Assembly: GCF_028416635.1 (NCBI RefSeq)
Contig: NZ_CP114013.1
Location: 5,580,001-5,644,000, forward strand
DNA from: Baekduia alba
Lineage (GTDB): Bacteria > Actinomycetota > Thermoleophilia > Solirubrobacterales > Solirubrobacteraceae
DNA length: 64,000 bases
Direction: 5' to 3'
A program made the position numbers and the translations under genes. Shown here in pieces: positions 40,571 through 48,562 of the stretch. Under the pieces are notes generated by a model. The model ran no database searches. It saw only the letters and a program-made list of their open reading frames with translations, and was not told where the DNA came from. The stretch's first letter is position 1, and each line of letters opens with the position of its first letter.

Positions 40571-40610
40571 GACCACCCTCTTCCCACCGGTCTGCCCGAT
40601 GACACCCTCT

Positions 40611-41696
40611 TTAGGCGCCGGCGCCGATCGCGCGCCGCAGGTCGTCGACCAGATCCTCCGGCGCCTCGACGCCGCAGGAGAGCCGGACCAGGTCGGCGGG
40701 GACCGCGGCATCGGAGCCTTCGACCGACTGGTGGGTCATCGCCTGCGGGACCTCGATGAGCGACTCGACGCCGCCGAGCGACTCGGCCAACGTGAACAGC
40801 TTGGTCCGCTGCGCGATGCCGATGGCGTCCGGGTGGCGGAAGGAGACCATCCCGGAGAAGCCGGGCCAGCGGACGTCGACCACGCCGGGCGCCGCCTTCA
40901 GGAAGCCGACGACCGCCTCGGCGCTCGCGGCGTGCGCGGCCATCCGCAGGTGCAGCGTCCGCAGGCCGCGGTGGACGAGGAAGCAGTCGAACGGGCCCGC
41001 CACGGCGCCGACGCTGTTCTGGACGAAGCGCACGCGCTCGTGGACCTCGGGGTCCTTGACGATCACCGCGCCGCCGACCGTGTCGGAGTGCCCGCCGAGG
41101 TACTTGGTGACCGAGTGCACGGCCGCGTCGGCGCCGAGCTCCAGCGGCCGCTGGTTGACCGGCGTGGCGAACGTGTTGTCGACCACGACGAACGGCGTGG
41201 CGCCGCCGGCGCGCACGCGCGCGATGACCGCGCGCACGTCCACGACGTTCAACAAGGGGTTGGTCGGCGTCTCGATCCACACGACCTTGGTCTGCGGCGT
41301 GAGCGCGGCGGCCACGGCGTCGAGGTCGGTCTGGTCGACCAGGGTGTAGGTCAACCCGAAGCGGGTCAGCACCTTGTCGACCAGCCGGAACGTCCCGCCG
41401 TACAGGTCGTTGGGCAGCACCACGTGGTCGCCGGCGCTGCACACCGCCGTGAGCAGCGCGTGCGTCGCCGCCATCCCGGACGAGAACGACGACCCGAGGC
41501 CGCCCTCCAGCTCGCCGAGCGCGGTCTCCAGCGCCGACCGCGTCGGGTTGGCGCTGCGGGCGTAGTCGTAGTCCTCCACGAACTCGCCGACCGCGGGCTG
41601 CGCGAACGTCGAGGTCTGGTGGATGGCCGGGATGACCGACCGATAGGTGGGATCCGGCTCGAGGCCGGCGTGGACGGCGCGGGTGGCGAACTTCAT
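40611..41696 (-). CDS. Cystathionine gamma-synthase/gamma-lyase (PLP-dependent transsulfuration enzyme)
   Basis: A 361-residue Cys/Met metabolism PLP enzyme. The cofactor Lys is K198 in AAVHSVTKYLGGHSD; FVVVDNTFATPVNQRPLELG and DYDYARSANPTRSALETALG are family blocks. Coupled by ATGA to cystathionine beta-synthase, it most likely works as gamma-lyase in reverse transsulfuration (cystathionine to cysteine), although the family also includes gamma-synthases and sequence alone does not settle direction. Confidence 0.92.
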   Translation of the reverse strand: MKFATRAVHAGLEPDPTYRSVIPAIHQTSTFAQPAVGEFVEDYDYARSANPTRSALETALGELEGGLGSSFSSGMAATHALLTAVCSAGDHVVLPNDLYGGTFRLVDKVLTRFGLTYTLVDQTDLDAVAAALTPQTKVVWIETPTNPLLNVVDVRAVIARVRAGGATPFVVVDNTFATPVNQRPLELGADAAVHSVTKYLGGHSDTVGGAVIVKDPEVHERVRFVQNSVGAVAGPFDCFLVHRGLRTLHLRMAAHAASAEAVVGFLKAAPGVVDVRWPGFSGMVSFRHPDAIGIAQRTKLFTLAESLGGVESLIEVPQAMTHQSVEGSDAAVPADLVRLSCGVEAPEDLVDDLRRAIGAGA

Positions 41697-43102
41697 CGAG
41701 CCAGCGATTCCAGCAGGTCCGCGCGGGTGACGATGCCCGCGGGGCGCCCATCGGCCATCACGAGCAGCGCCTGGCGCTCGCCGACGAGCAGCTCGACCGC
41801 CTCGCGCACCGGGTCCTCGGCGGACACGGCGTGCAGGGGCGGCTCCATCACCGCCACGATCTCGGCGCCCAGCAGCGCGGGCTCGTCGATCGCGCGCGAC
41901 AGCAGCCCGCGCTCGCCGACCGAGCCGACGACCGTGCCCGGGTCCTTCGCGCTGACGACCGGCAGCTGGGAGACGCCGTGCTCGTGCAGCAGCGCGACCG
42001 CGTCGCTGACCTTCTGGTGCGTCTGGACCGTGACGAGCGACGGCATCCCGCCCGACGGCGTGGCGGCGGCCTTGCGGCGCAGGACGTCGCCGACGGCGAG
42101 GTCGCCCGCGCGCTCCAGGAAGCCGTACTGCGTCATCCACGCGTCGTTGAAGATCTTGGACAGGTAGGAGCGGCCGCCGTCCGGGAGGACGACCACGACC
42201 AGCGCGTCCGGGTCCTCGATGGTCTTGGCCGCCTCCAGCGCCGCCCACATCGCCGTGCCGCACGAGCCGCCCGCGAGGATGCCCTCCTCCATCGCCAGCC
42301 GGCGCGTGGTCAGGAACGAGTCCTTGTCGGTCACCGCGATCCAGCGGTCGACGATCGTGCGGTCGAACGTCTCCGGCCAGAAGTCCTCGCCGACGCCCTC
42401 GACCAGGTACCCCTTGATCTCGTCGTCGGACGGCGCGCTGTAGATCGACCCGACGGGATCGGCGCCGATGATCTCGATGTCCGGGTTGCGCTCCTTGAGG
42501 TAGCGCCCGATGCCGGTGACCGTGCCGCCGGTCCCGACGCCCGCGACCAGGTGCGTGATCCTGCCGCCGGTCTGCTCCCAGATCTCGGGCCCGGTCGACT
42601 CGTAGTGCGCGCGCGGGTTGTTCTGGTTGAAGTACTGGTTGGGCTTGAAGGCGCCCGGGATCTCGGCCGCCAGGCGGTCCGAGACCGAGTAGTAGGACTC
42701 GGGCGACTCCGGCTCGACGTTGGTCGGGCACACCACGACCTCGGCGCCGTAGGCGCGCAGGAGGTCGATCTTCTCCTTGGACATCTTGTCCGGCATGACC
42801 GCGATCACGTGGTAGCCCTTGAGCCGCGCGGCCATCGCGAGGCCCGTGCCGGTGTTGCCGGAGGTCGGCTCGACGATCGTGCCGCCGGGGCGCAGGAGCC
42901 CGTCGCGCTCGGCCGCGTCGATCATCGCGAGCGCCGCGCGATCCTTGATCGAGCCGCCCGGGTTGAGGGCCTCGACCTTCGCGACGATCTGCGGCGTCAG
43001 GCCGGCGCCGATGCGCGAGAGGCGCACCAGCGGCGTGTCGCCGACGGTGTCGATGATCGAGTCGTGGATGACGGCGTTCGAGGCCTTGACGGCGGTGTCC
43101 AT
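41693..43102 (-). CDS. cbs: Cystathionine beta-synthase with C-terminal CBS pair
   Basis: A 469-residue PLP enzyme making cystathionine from homocysteine and serine. The PLP Lys is K53 in NPGGSIKDRAALAM; VEPTSGNTGTGLAMAA binds the substrate carboxylate and GVGTGGTVTGIGRYL the PLP phosphate. Residues about 345-469 form a Bateman module of two CBS domains (QTHQKVSDAVALLHEHGVSQ; SAEDPVREAVELLVGERQAL), the sensor part in eukaryotic and mycobacterial enzymes. No heme-binding N-terminal region. First gene of the cbs-gamma-lyase operon, divergent from an Lrp regulator. Confidence 0.95.
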   Translation of the reverse strand: MDTAVKASNAVIHDSIIDTVGDTPLVRLSRIGAGLTPQIVAKVEALNPGGSIKDRAALAMIDAAERDGLLRPGGTIVEPTSGNTGTGLAMAARLKGYHVIAVMPDKMSKEKIDLLRAYGAEVVVCPTNVEPESPESYYSVSDRLAAEIPGAFKPNQYFNQNNPRAHYESTGPEIWEQTGGRITHLVAGVGTGGTVTGIGRYLKERNPDIEIIGADPVGSIYSAPSDDEIKGYLVEGVGEDFWPETFDRTIVDRWIAVTDKDSFLTTRRLAMEEGILAGGSCGTAMWAALEAAKTIEDPDALVVVVLPDGGRSYLSKIFNDAWMTQYGFLERAGDLAVGDVLRRKAAATPSGGMPSLVTVQTHQKVSDAVALLHEHGVSQLPVVSAKDPGTVVGSVGERGLLSRAIDEPALLGAEIVAVMEPPLHAVSAEDPVREAVELLVGERQALLVMADGRPAGIVTRADLLESLAR

Positions 43103-43211
43103 GGTGTTCAGTGAAGCATCTGTTTCGCTAGAACGCCACAGCCCCGCAGGATCTTCGGAAATTCACAGCAGAGTCGCAGGAAATACGGTGCGGTCTGCAA
43201 CACTTCCGGCC

Positions 43212-43697
43212 ATGCCGAACGACCTGCGCCTCGACGAGACCGACCGCGCGATCCTCGAAGCGCTGAGCGAGAACGCCCGCATCCCCAACAACAAGCTCGC
43301 CGAGCGCGTCGGCGTCGCGCCGTCGACCGCACTGCAACGCGTGCGCGCGTTGCGCGAGGCCGGCGTGCTGCGCGGCTTCCACGCCGAGGTCGACCTCGCG
43401 GCGCTCGGCCGGCCGCTCCAGGCGATGGTCGCCGTGCGGCTCGCAGTCCACAACCGCGAGCAGATCGAGACCTTCACCAGCGTCGTGCGCCAGCTGCCCG
43501 GCGTGCTCACCGTCTTCCACCTCGCGGGCGCCACCGACTACCTCGTCTGGCTGGCCGCGGCCGACGCGCAGGACCTCCGCGAGTTCGTCGTCGACCACCT
43601 CGCCACGCATCCCGCGGTGGCGCACGCCGAGACGTCGCTGATCTACGAGCACCGCCGCGGCCCCGGGATCTGGGGCGCGGCGGAGCCGAGCAGCTAG
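43212..43697 (+). CDS. Lrp/AsnC family transcriptional regulator
   Basis: A 161-residue feast/famine regulator. The N-terminal helix-turn-helix is LDETDRAILEALSENARIPN then NKLAERVGVAPSTALQRVRA; the C-terminal RAM/AsnC ligand domain is TVFHLAGATDYLVWLAAADA. The divergent position relative to cbs strongly suggests it controls transsulfuration, probably sensing an amino acid such as Met, Cys or homocysteine (inference). The 109-base gap contains relatively AT-rich GGAAATTCACAG and AGGAAATAC segments that may hold its binding sites. Confidence 0.93.
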   Translation: MPNDLRLDETDRAILEALSENARIPNNKLAERVGVAPSTALQRVRALREAGVLRGFHAEVDLAALGRPLQAMVAVRLAVHNREQIETFTSVVRQLPGVLTVFHLAGATDYLVWLAAADAQDLREFVVDHLATHPAVAHAETSLIYEHRRGPGIWGAAEPSS

Positions 43698-43797
43698 AAG
43701 ACGCCGGCCGCGCCCAGCCGCTGCTCCCTGTAGTGATCGCGTCCGCCAGGCGAGGAGCGCGCGCTCGGCGCCCTCCCCTGGCCGCCCACGGCGTGCC

Positions 43798-44898
43798 TCA
43801 GGGGGCGGCTGGCGTCGCGGTGCCGAGGATGGCCGCGTAGTGGCCGACGAACAGGTCGGCGCTCTTCATCTGGATCGTCGTCGCGGTGTCGACCACGCCG
43901 CCCATCGCCGGGACGTACGATGCTCCGCCCTCGGGGCCGAGCGGCAGCACGAGCATGGGAAGGTCGGGCTGGTAGGTCGTCAGCTCGTCACCGCCTTCGA
44001 TCAGCGTGCGGATGTTCGCGGCGACCACCTCGGCGTGCTTCGCGGCGGCGCTGGCCTGTTTGCCCTCGGCGATCGCGGTGACGTCGCCGATGGCGAACAC
44101 GCGGTCCTGGTTCGGCAGCCGCAGGTCATCGGTCACGACGACGTGGCCGGTGAGAGCGCGCGCAGCCGCGAGCGCCGGGCCGAGGTAGTCGCTGACCGGC
44201 GTCACGCCGTAGCAGCGGTACCAGATGTCGGCGTTCAGCTCGCGCCCGTCCTCGGTCGTCACAGAGACAGACCCGCGGACGCCGGTCGGTGCGAGGGGCT
44301 CGGCGACCAGGCCTGAGCCAAGAACGAGCTCGACGCCGCGATCGACGAGCTGCCGTCGCACTTCCGCGCGGAACTCGGGGCTGTAGCGCCAGGCGAGGAC
44401 GTCGTCGATCGGGTCGACGATCGTCACCCGCTTGTCGGGCCACGTCGCCGTGATCTCCCCGGCGAACTCGAGGCCCACCGCACCTGCGCCGACGATCAGG
44501 ACCGACTCCGCGCCGGCCAGCTCGGCGTTGCCGTGCGCGAGTGCGGCACGACCCTCGGTGGAGTCCACGCTCGGCAGCTTGGCCGGAAACGGGTACGTCG
44601 AGCCGGTCGCCAAGACGATGTACTCGGCCTCCAGCGGCTCGCCGGAGGCCAACTCGATCCGGCCGGGCTCGACGAGGACGGCGCGGTCGCGCAGCACACG
44701 CCCGCGGCTGAGCAATCCTTCGTAGGACAGGAACAGGCGCTCAGCCCACCCCGGATCGACCACGCTGCGCAGCGCCGCGACGTTGTGGACGAACGTGTCG
44801 CGCGGATCGATCAGGACGACGTCGGCGACCTCGTCGAGATCTTTGGCTACGGCGATCCCGCCGTACCCACCACCGATGACTGCGACTGTCGGGGCCAT
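43798..44898 (-). CDS. NDH-2/FSP1-like FAD-dependent oxidoreductase
   Basis: A 366-residue pyridine nucleotide-disulfide oxidoreductase fold protein. FAD motif VAVIGGGYGGIAVAKDL (residues 5-21), NAD(P)H motif SVLIVGAGAVGLEFAGEI and the second FAD block RVFAIGDVTAIAEGKQASAA. HNVAALRSVVDPGWAERLFL is typical of the AIFM2/FSP1-like quinone reductases. There is no membrane anchor. AGGAG precedes the ATG. A TTGACA promoter and the palindrome ACGGATAGTCCGT lie upstream; the neighbouring MarR gene has a related site, so MarR control is likely. Confidence 0.88.
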   Translation of the reverse strand: MAPTVAVIGGGYGGIAVAKDLDEVADVVLIDPRDTFVHNVAALRSVVDPGWAERLFLSYEGLLSRGRVLRDRAVLVEPGRIELASGEPLEAEYIVLATGSTYPFPAKLPSVDSTEGRAALAHGNAELAGAESVLIVGAGAVGLEFAGEITATWPDKRVTIVDPIDDVLAWRYSPEFRAEVRRQLVDRGVELVLGSGLVAEPLAPTGVRGSVSVTTEDGRELNADIWYRCYGVTPVSDYLGPALAAARALTGHVVVTDDLRLPNQDRVFAIGDVTAIAEGKQASAAAKHAEVVAANIRTLIEGGDELTTYQPDLPMLVLPLGPEGGASYVPAMGGVVDTATTIQMKSADLFVGHYAAILGTATPAAP

Positions 44899-44920
44899 GC
44901 TTGCTCCTGTTGTTCGAAAG

Positions 44921-44933
44921 ACGGATAGTCCGT
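44921..44933. promoter_or_regulatory. Candidate MarR operator in the FAD/LLM intergenic region
   Basis: ACGGATAGTCCGT, perfect five-base arms around TAG, between the minus-strand promoter and the FAD oxidoreductase start. A similar TCCG-TAGTG-CGGA lies at the marR promoter. Confidence 0.55.
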
Positions 44934-44943
44934 TGTCCGAAGC

Positions 44944-44974
44944 ATATCAACGTCTCTCGGCGACTGTATGTCAA
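44944..44974 (-). promoter_or_regulatory. Promoter of the FAD oxidoreductase gene
   Basis: On the minus strand TTGACA (44974-44969), a 19-base spacer and TGATAT (44949-44944). The spacer is long but both hexamers are good. The palindrome at 44921-44933 falls just downstream of the predicted transcription start. Confidence 0.55.
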
Positions 44975-45045
44975 ACGAACTATCTGCCTTCCGTACAGTA
45001 CGCTCAACTCATCGCTGCCGCGGCCCACCTACGAAGGGAAGAACG

Positions 45046-45951
45046 ATGAGAACGCCGCTGTTCGGCTTCGGCCTGGGCACTGCGCTGCACCAGGTCCCGG
45101 CCCTGCTCGAGCACGTCACGCAGGCCGATGACGCAGGACTCGACCTCGTCAGCCTGTCCGACCACCCTTACGAGCCCGATCGCGTCGACGCCTACGCCGC
45201 GCTCGGCGTCGTTCTCGGCCGCACCACGCGCATCAGCGCCCTGGCGAACGTCACGAACCTGCCGACCCGCCCCGCGCCGATGCTCTCCCGGACCGTCGCC
45301 AGCCTCTCGGCGCTTTCCGGCGGACGCGTGGTCCTCGGCATGGGCGCCGGCGGGCTGTGGGACGCGATCGCCAAGCTCGGCGTCCCACGGCGCACGCCCG
45401 GCGAGTCGGTTCGCGCGCTCGAGGAGGGCATCCAGCTCATCCGGGCCTTGCACGGAGGCGGTGCCCCGGTCGTGTTCGACGGCGAGTTCTACGAGGTCTC
45501 CGGGCTCGAGCCCTCCCCCGTCCCGGTCCCAGCGATCTGGACCGGCTCCAACGGCCCCAAGTCCCTCGCGGTCACCGGACGACTCGCCGACGGCTGGATC
45601 CCCGGCTACGCCGCCGACTGGCTGAGCGAGCGCTTCGCATGGTCGCGCCCGCTCATCGACGAGGCCGCCGTCGCCACCGGACGACAGCCCGCAGACGTCC
45701 AGACGGTCTACAACCTCCCCGGTCGCATCACCGCGACGCCGCTGCAGACGACCCGCGACGATCAGCGCCGCTGGATCGGTGGCTCGCCGGATCAGTGGAT
45801 CGAGGAGCTGACCGGCGCGGTCCTGGAGCACGACGCTGCCGGGTTCATCTACTTCCCGATCCCTGATGGCACTCCGACCGACGTCGCGCTGGGCCGCTGG
45901 GCGACCGAGATCGCGCCCGCCGTCCGCGCAGCGCTCCCGACGGCGCGCTGA
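45046..45951 (+). CDS. LLM class flavin-dependent oxidoreductase
   Basis: A 301-residue luciferase-like monooxygenase fold enzyme using FMN or F420. Blocks: FGFGLGTALHQVPALLEHVT, LDLVSLSDHPYEPDRVDAYA, RISALANVTNLPTRPAPMLS, SGGRVVLGMGAGGLWDAIAK and PAIWTGSNGPKSLAVTGRLA. Substrate unknown. GAAGGGAAG precedes the ATG. It is divergent from the FAD oxidoreductase and next to a convergent marR gene; the three probably form one regulated unit. CCGTACAG (44991-44998) upstream is the reverse of the CTGTACGG motif found in the cluster further right. Confidence 0.88.
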   Translation: MRTPLFGFGLGTALHQVPALLEHVTQADDAGLDLVSLSDHPYEPDRVDAYAALGVVLGRTTRISALANVTNLPTRPAPMLSRTVASLSALSGGRVVLGMGAGGLWDAIAKLGVPRRTPGESVRALEEGIQLIRALHGGGAPVVFDGEFYEVSGLEPSPVPVPAIWTGSNGPKSLAVTGRLADGWIPGYAADWLSERFAWSRPLIDEAAVATGRQPADVQTVYNLPGRITATPLQTTRDDQRRWIGGSPDQWIEELTGAVLEHDAAGFIYFPIPDGTPTDVALGRWATEIAPAVRAALPTAR

Positions 45952-45961
45952 ACGACGCCCG

Positions 45962-46447
45962 CTACGACGCCTCCTCGCCCGTGGACAACGGGCGGCCGTT
46001 GTCGGCGAGGAGATCGACGACGATCTTCGTCAGCCGCGTCGCGCTGGACGGTGCCAACCCGCTGGTCAGCGCGTCGACCTTCGTGGTGACCGCACCATAG
46101 GACTTCATCGCCAGCCGCCGGCCCTTGGGGGTCAGCGCGATCTGGATGGCACGGCGATCCTTCGGGTCGGGCGCGCGCTTGACGAGCTCCCGGCGCTCCA
46201 CCCGGTCCACGAGTCCCGTCATCGTCGAGCGCTCGACGTTGAGCAGCCCGGTCAGCTCGGTCATCCCCATCGGGCGCGGCATCAGCTCGCACAGCAGCTG
46301 GGCCTGCTGCGGCGTCAACCCGTTCGCGCGGCTCGCGTCGGCGAACAGGTGGTCGATGAGATGCGCGAACTGCACCAGCGCATCGGCCAGCCGCAGATCG
46401 CCGCCGCGAACGGCGGCAGTGGTCGTCGGCTCTGTCGTCGCGCTCAT
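45962..46447 (-). CDS. MarR family transcriptional regulator
   Basis: A 161-residue winged-helix repressor. ANGLTPQQAQLLCELMPRPM and MTELTGLLNVERSTMTGLVD form the DNA-binding part (about residues 50-85), followed by the wing RAPDPKDRRAIQIALTPKGR, the family signature. TTGTCG-N18-TACCCT upstream of the ATG gives a leaderless-type promoter, and TCCGTAGTGCGGA next to the -35 suggests autoregulation. Effectors of MarR proteins are often phenolics, which would fit the flavoenzymes beside it. Confidence 0.92.
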   Translation of the reverse strand: MSATTEPTTTAAVRGGDLRLADALVQFAHLIDHLFADASRANGLTPQQAQLLCELMPRPMGMTELTGLLNVERSTMTGLVDRVERRELVKRAPDPKDRRAIQIALTPKGRRLAMKSYGAVTTKVDALTSGLAPSSATRLTKIVVDLLADNGRPLSTGEEAS

Positions 46448-46457
46448 GGTGCGATCA

Positions 46458-46500
46458 AGGGTACGCCCCGACGCGCAGCACCGACAATCCGTAGTGCGGA
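46458..46500 (-). promoter_or_regulatory. marR promoter and operator
   Basis: On the minus strand TTGTCG (46487-46482), an 18-base spacer and TACCCT (46463-46458), ten bases before the ATG. TCCG-TAGTG-CGGA (46488-46500) abuts the -35 and resembles the palindrome at 44921-44933. Confidence 0.6.
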
Positions 46501-46572
46501 CCTTCGCTCCTACCTACGATCACACAGACGAACCAACCGCCGAGCGTTCGGCAGGGCCCCGGCCGACCTCGT

Positions 46573-47370
46573 CTACTGTGCCGTGAAGCCGCCGTCGAGC
46601 GCGATCGTCGAGCCGGTCATGAAGGCGGACTCGCCAGACAGCAGATAGGCGATCAAGGGTGCGTACTCCTCGGGCTGGCCCATCCGGCTCAGCGGCGTGC
46701 CGGCGGCGATGTGCGCCTTGTCCTCGTCGGTGACGTTCTTGTGCATCGGCGTGTTGATCGAGCCCGGCGCGATGCTGTTGACGCGGACGTGCGGCGCATA
46801 CTCGATGGCCGCCTGGCGCGAGAGCGACTGCAACGCGCCCTTGCTCGACGAGTAGGCCGCCAGATCCTTGAGGCCGACGTTGGCCGCCCCCGAGGTGACG
46901 TTGACGACCGCGCCCGAGCCCTGCGCGAGCAGGTGCGGGATGACGGCCCGCATGCCGAGCATCGGGCCGCGCACGTTGACGGCGTAGACCCAGTCCCAGT
47001 CCTCCAGGGACACCGTGTGGATCGCATCGGGACGGTCGGCCGCCGCCGACAGGACGATCCCCGCCACGTTGGCGAGGCCGTCGATGCGCCCGAACTCGTG
47101 CAGGCAGCCGTCCACGGCCTGCTGCCACGTGGCCGGGTCGTTGACGTCGCCGTCGACGCCGAAGCTGCCGGCGCCCGCGTCGCGCAGCTCCGCGGCCGTC
47201 GCGTCGGCGCCGGTGAGGTCGAGGCACGCGACCGCGGCGCCCTCCTGGGCGAGCCGCCGCGCGGTCGCCTGCCCGAGGCCGCGACCCGCGCCCGTGACGA
47301 TCGCGACCTTGCCGGCGAGGCGTGGCGCGACCCCCGGCATCGTCGCTGCGTTCTGCTTCGTGTCCGACAT
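46573..47370 (-). CDS. SDR family oxidoreductase, downstream of the ABC importer
   Basis: A 265-residue classical SDR: VAIVTGAGRGLGQATARRLA (cofactor motif, residues 23-42), CLDLTGADATA after beta2 (Asp suggests NAD), ANVAGIVLSAA, the catalytic Ser in NVTSGAANVG and YSSSK. It ends ITGSTIALDGGF-like (MTGSTIALDGGFTAQ). It is the last gene of the importer operon; a GCGCGC-GAA-GCGCGC hairpin lies in the 121-base gap before it. Probably oxidises the imported compound. GGAGAGA precedes the ATG. Confidence 0.9.
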   Translation of the reverse strand: MSDTKQNAATMPGVAPRLAGKVAIVTGAGRGLGQATARRLAQEGAAVACLDLTGADATAAELRDAGAGSFGVDGDVNDPATWQQAVDGCLHEFGRIDGLANVAGIVLSAAADRPDAIHTVSLEDWDWVYAVNVRGPMLGMRAVIPHLLAQGSGAVVNVTSGAANVGLKDLAAYSSSKGALQSLSRQAAIEYAPHVRVNSIAPGSINTPMHKNVTDEDKAHIAAGTPLSRMGQPEEYAPLIAYLLSGESAFMTGSTIALDGGFTAQ

Positions 47371-47419
47371 GCTGTTCTCTCCATCCCGCGGTCGTGGCCG
47401 CGCTCGTTTCCTCTGGGCT

Positions 47420-47434
47420 GCGCGCGAAGCGCGC
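47420..47434 (-). other. Intercistronic hairpin in the importer operon
   Basis: GCGCGC-GAA-GCGCGC, a six-base stem with a stable triloop, plus GCCGA-CGA-TCGGC about 30 bases away (47452-47464). They could stabilise or attenuate the mRNA between permease and SDR genes. Confidence 0.45.
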
Positions 47435-47491
47435 TTCAGTCACGTTCTGAGGCCGACGATCGGCTCGCGCGTCCTGGGCCGCGCCCGGACC

Positions 47492-48562
47492 TCAGGTGCC
47501 GACCTCGGACGCGCCCGTGCGGCGGCGGCGGAACTGCGCCGAGACGATGATCGCGATGACGACCGCGGACCCGTTGAACACGTCGGTCACCCACGGACGC
47601 ACGCCGAGCAGCGCGAGGCCGCTCACCGCCGTGCCCACGAAGAACAGGCCGAGGATCGTCCCCGGCACGTTGTACTTGCCGGGATGCCAAGTCGTCGCGC
47701 CGAGGAAGACCGCGGCGAGCGCCGGAACGATGAAGTTGATGCCGCCGACCGACGGGTCGCCGCTTCCGGTCGCGCCAACCTGCAGCACGCCCGCGACGCC
47801 CGCGAGCAGCCCTGAGAGCACGAAGCTCCACATCACCTTGCGTTGCACGTCGACGCCGGTCAGCACCGCGGCGCGCAGGTTGGAGCCGATCGCCGCGAGG
47901 TTGCGACCGTAGGGCGTCTGCGTCAGCAGGAACCAGACGACGACCGCAAACGCCAGCATCACCAGGAACAGCGCCGGCACGCCCAGCACCATCTTCGCGC
48001 TGAAGTCCGTGAGGCGAGGGGACAGGCCACTGCTGATCGGGATGCCGTTGGTGTACGCCGAAACGAGCCCTCCCATGATCGTCGAGGTGCCGAGCGTCGC
48101 GATGATCGAGTTGACGCCGAGGTAGGCGACGATGATCCCGTTGATCGACCCGAGCACCGCGCCGATCGCGAGCGCGACCGCGATCGCCGGGACGAGCGGG
48201 AGGCCGTGCTTGCTCATCGCCGCCGTGCAGGCGATCGAGCAGAGCCCGAGGATCGCGCCGACGGAGACGTCGAAGCGGCCGCTGATAAGCGGCACGATCA
48301 GCGCGAGCGCCGCGACCGCCAGCACCGACTGCGACGTCGCGATCGTCTGCCAGTTCGCGGTCGTGGCGAACGTGTCCGGACGCAGCAGGCTGAACAGCAC
48401 GACCAGCGCGACGAACAGCATGAGCAGGCCGAAGCGCTCGAGCAGCGTCAGGGGATCCCAGCGGCCTTGGCGCCCGGTGCCGGTCCGCTCGCCCGACGAC
48501 CTGCCCGACGGCTCCGCGTCCGCGCTCTCCCTGGTGGGATCGATGCTTGCTGTCGTGGTCAC
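47492..48562 (-). CDS. Sugar-type ABC transporter permease (RbsC-like)
   Basis: A 356-residue membrane subunit of a CUT2/ribose-type importer with about ten helices after a 35-residue cytoplasmic leader. Typical blocks: FDVSVGAILGLCSIACTAAM, IVAYLGVNSIIATLGTSTIM, YGRNLAAIGSNLRAAVLTGV (the EAA-like ATPase contact) and GGINFIVPALAAVFLGATTW. Overlaps the ATPase gene by four bases (ATGA). Confidence 0.93.
   Translation of the reverse strand: MTTTASIDPTRESADAEPSGRSSGERTGTGRQGRWDPLTLLERFGLLMLFVALVVLFSLLRPDTFATTANWQTIATSQSVLAVAALALIVPLISGRFDVSVGAILGLCSIACTAAMSKHGLPLVPAIAVALAIGAVLGSINGIIVAYLGVNSIIATLGTSTIMGGLVSAYTNGIPISSGLSPRLTDFSAKMVLGVPALFLVMLAFAVVVWFLLTQTPYGRNLAAIGSNLRAAVLTGVDVQRKVMWSFVLSGLLAGVAGVLQVGATGSGDPSVGGINFIVPALAAVFLGATTWHPGKYNVPGTILGLFFVGTAVSGLALLGVRPWVTDVFNGSAVVIAIIVSAQFRRRRTGASEVGT

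Noticed and set aside
43698-43797. Gap between Lrp and FAD oxidoreductase genes considered as a terminator or small gene
   Set aside because: Only a GAGCGCGCGCTC palindrome without loop is present; no convincing hairpin or coding frame.
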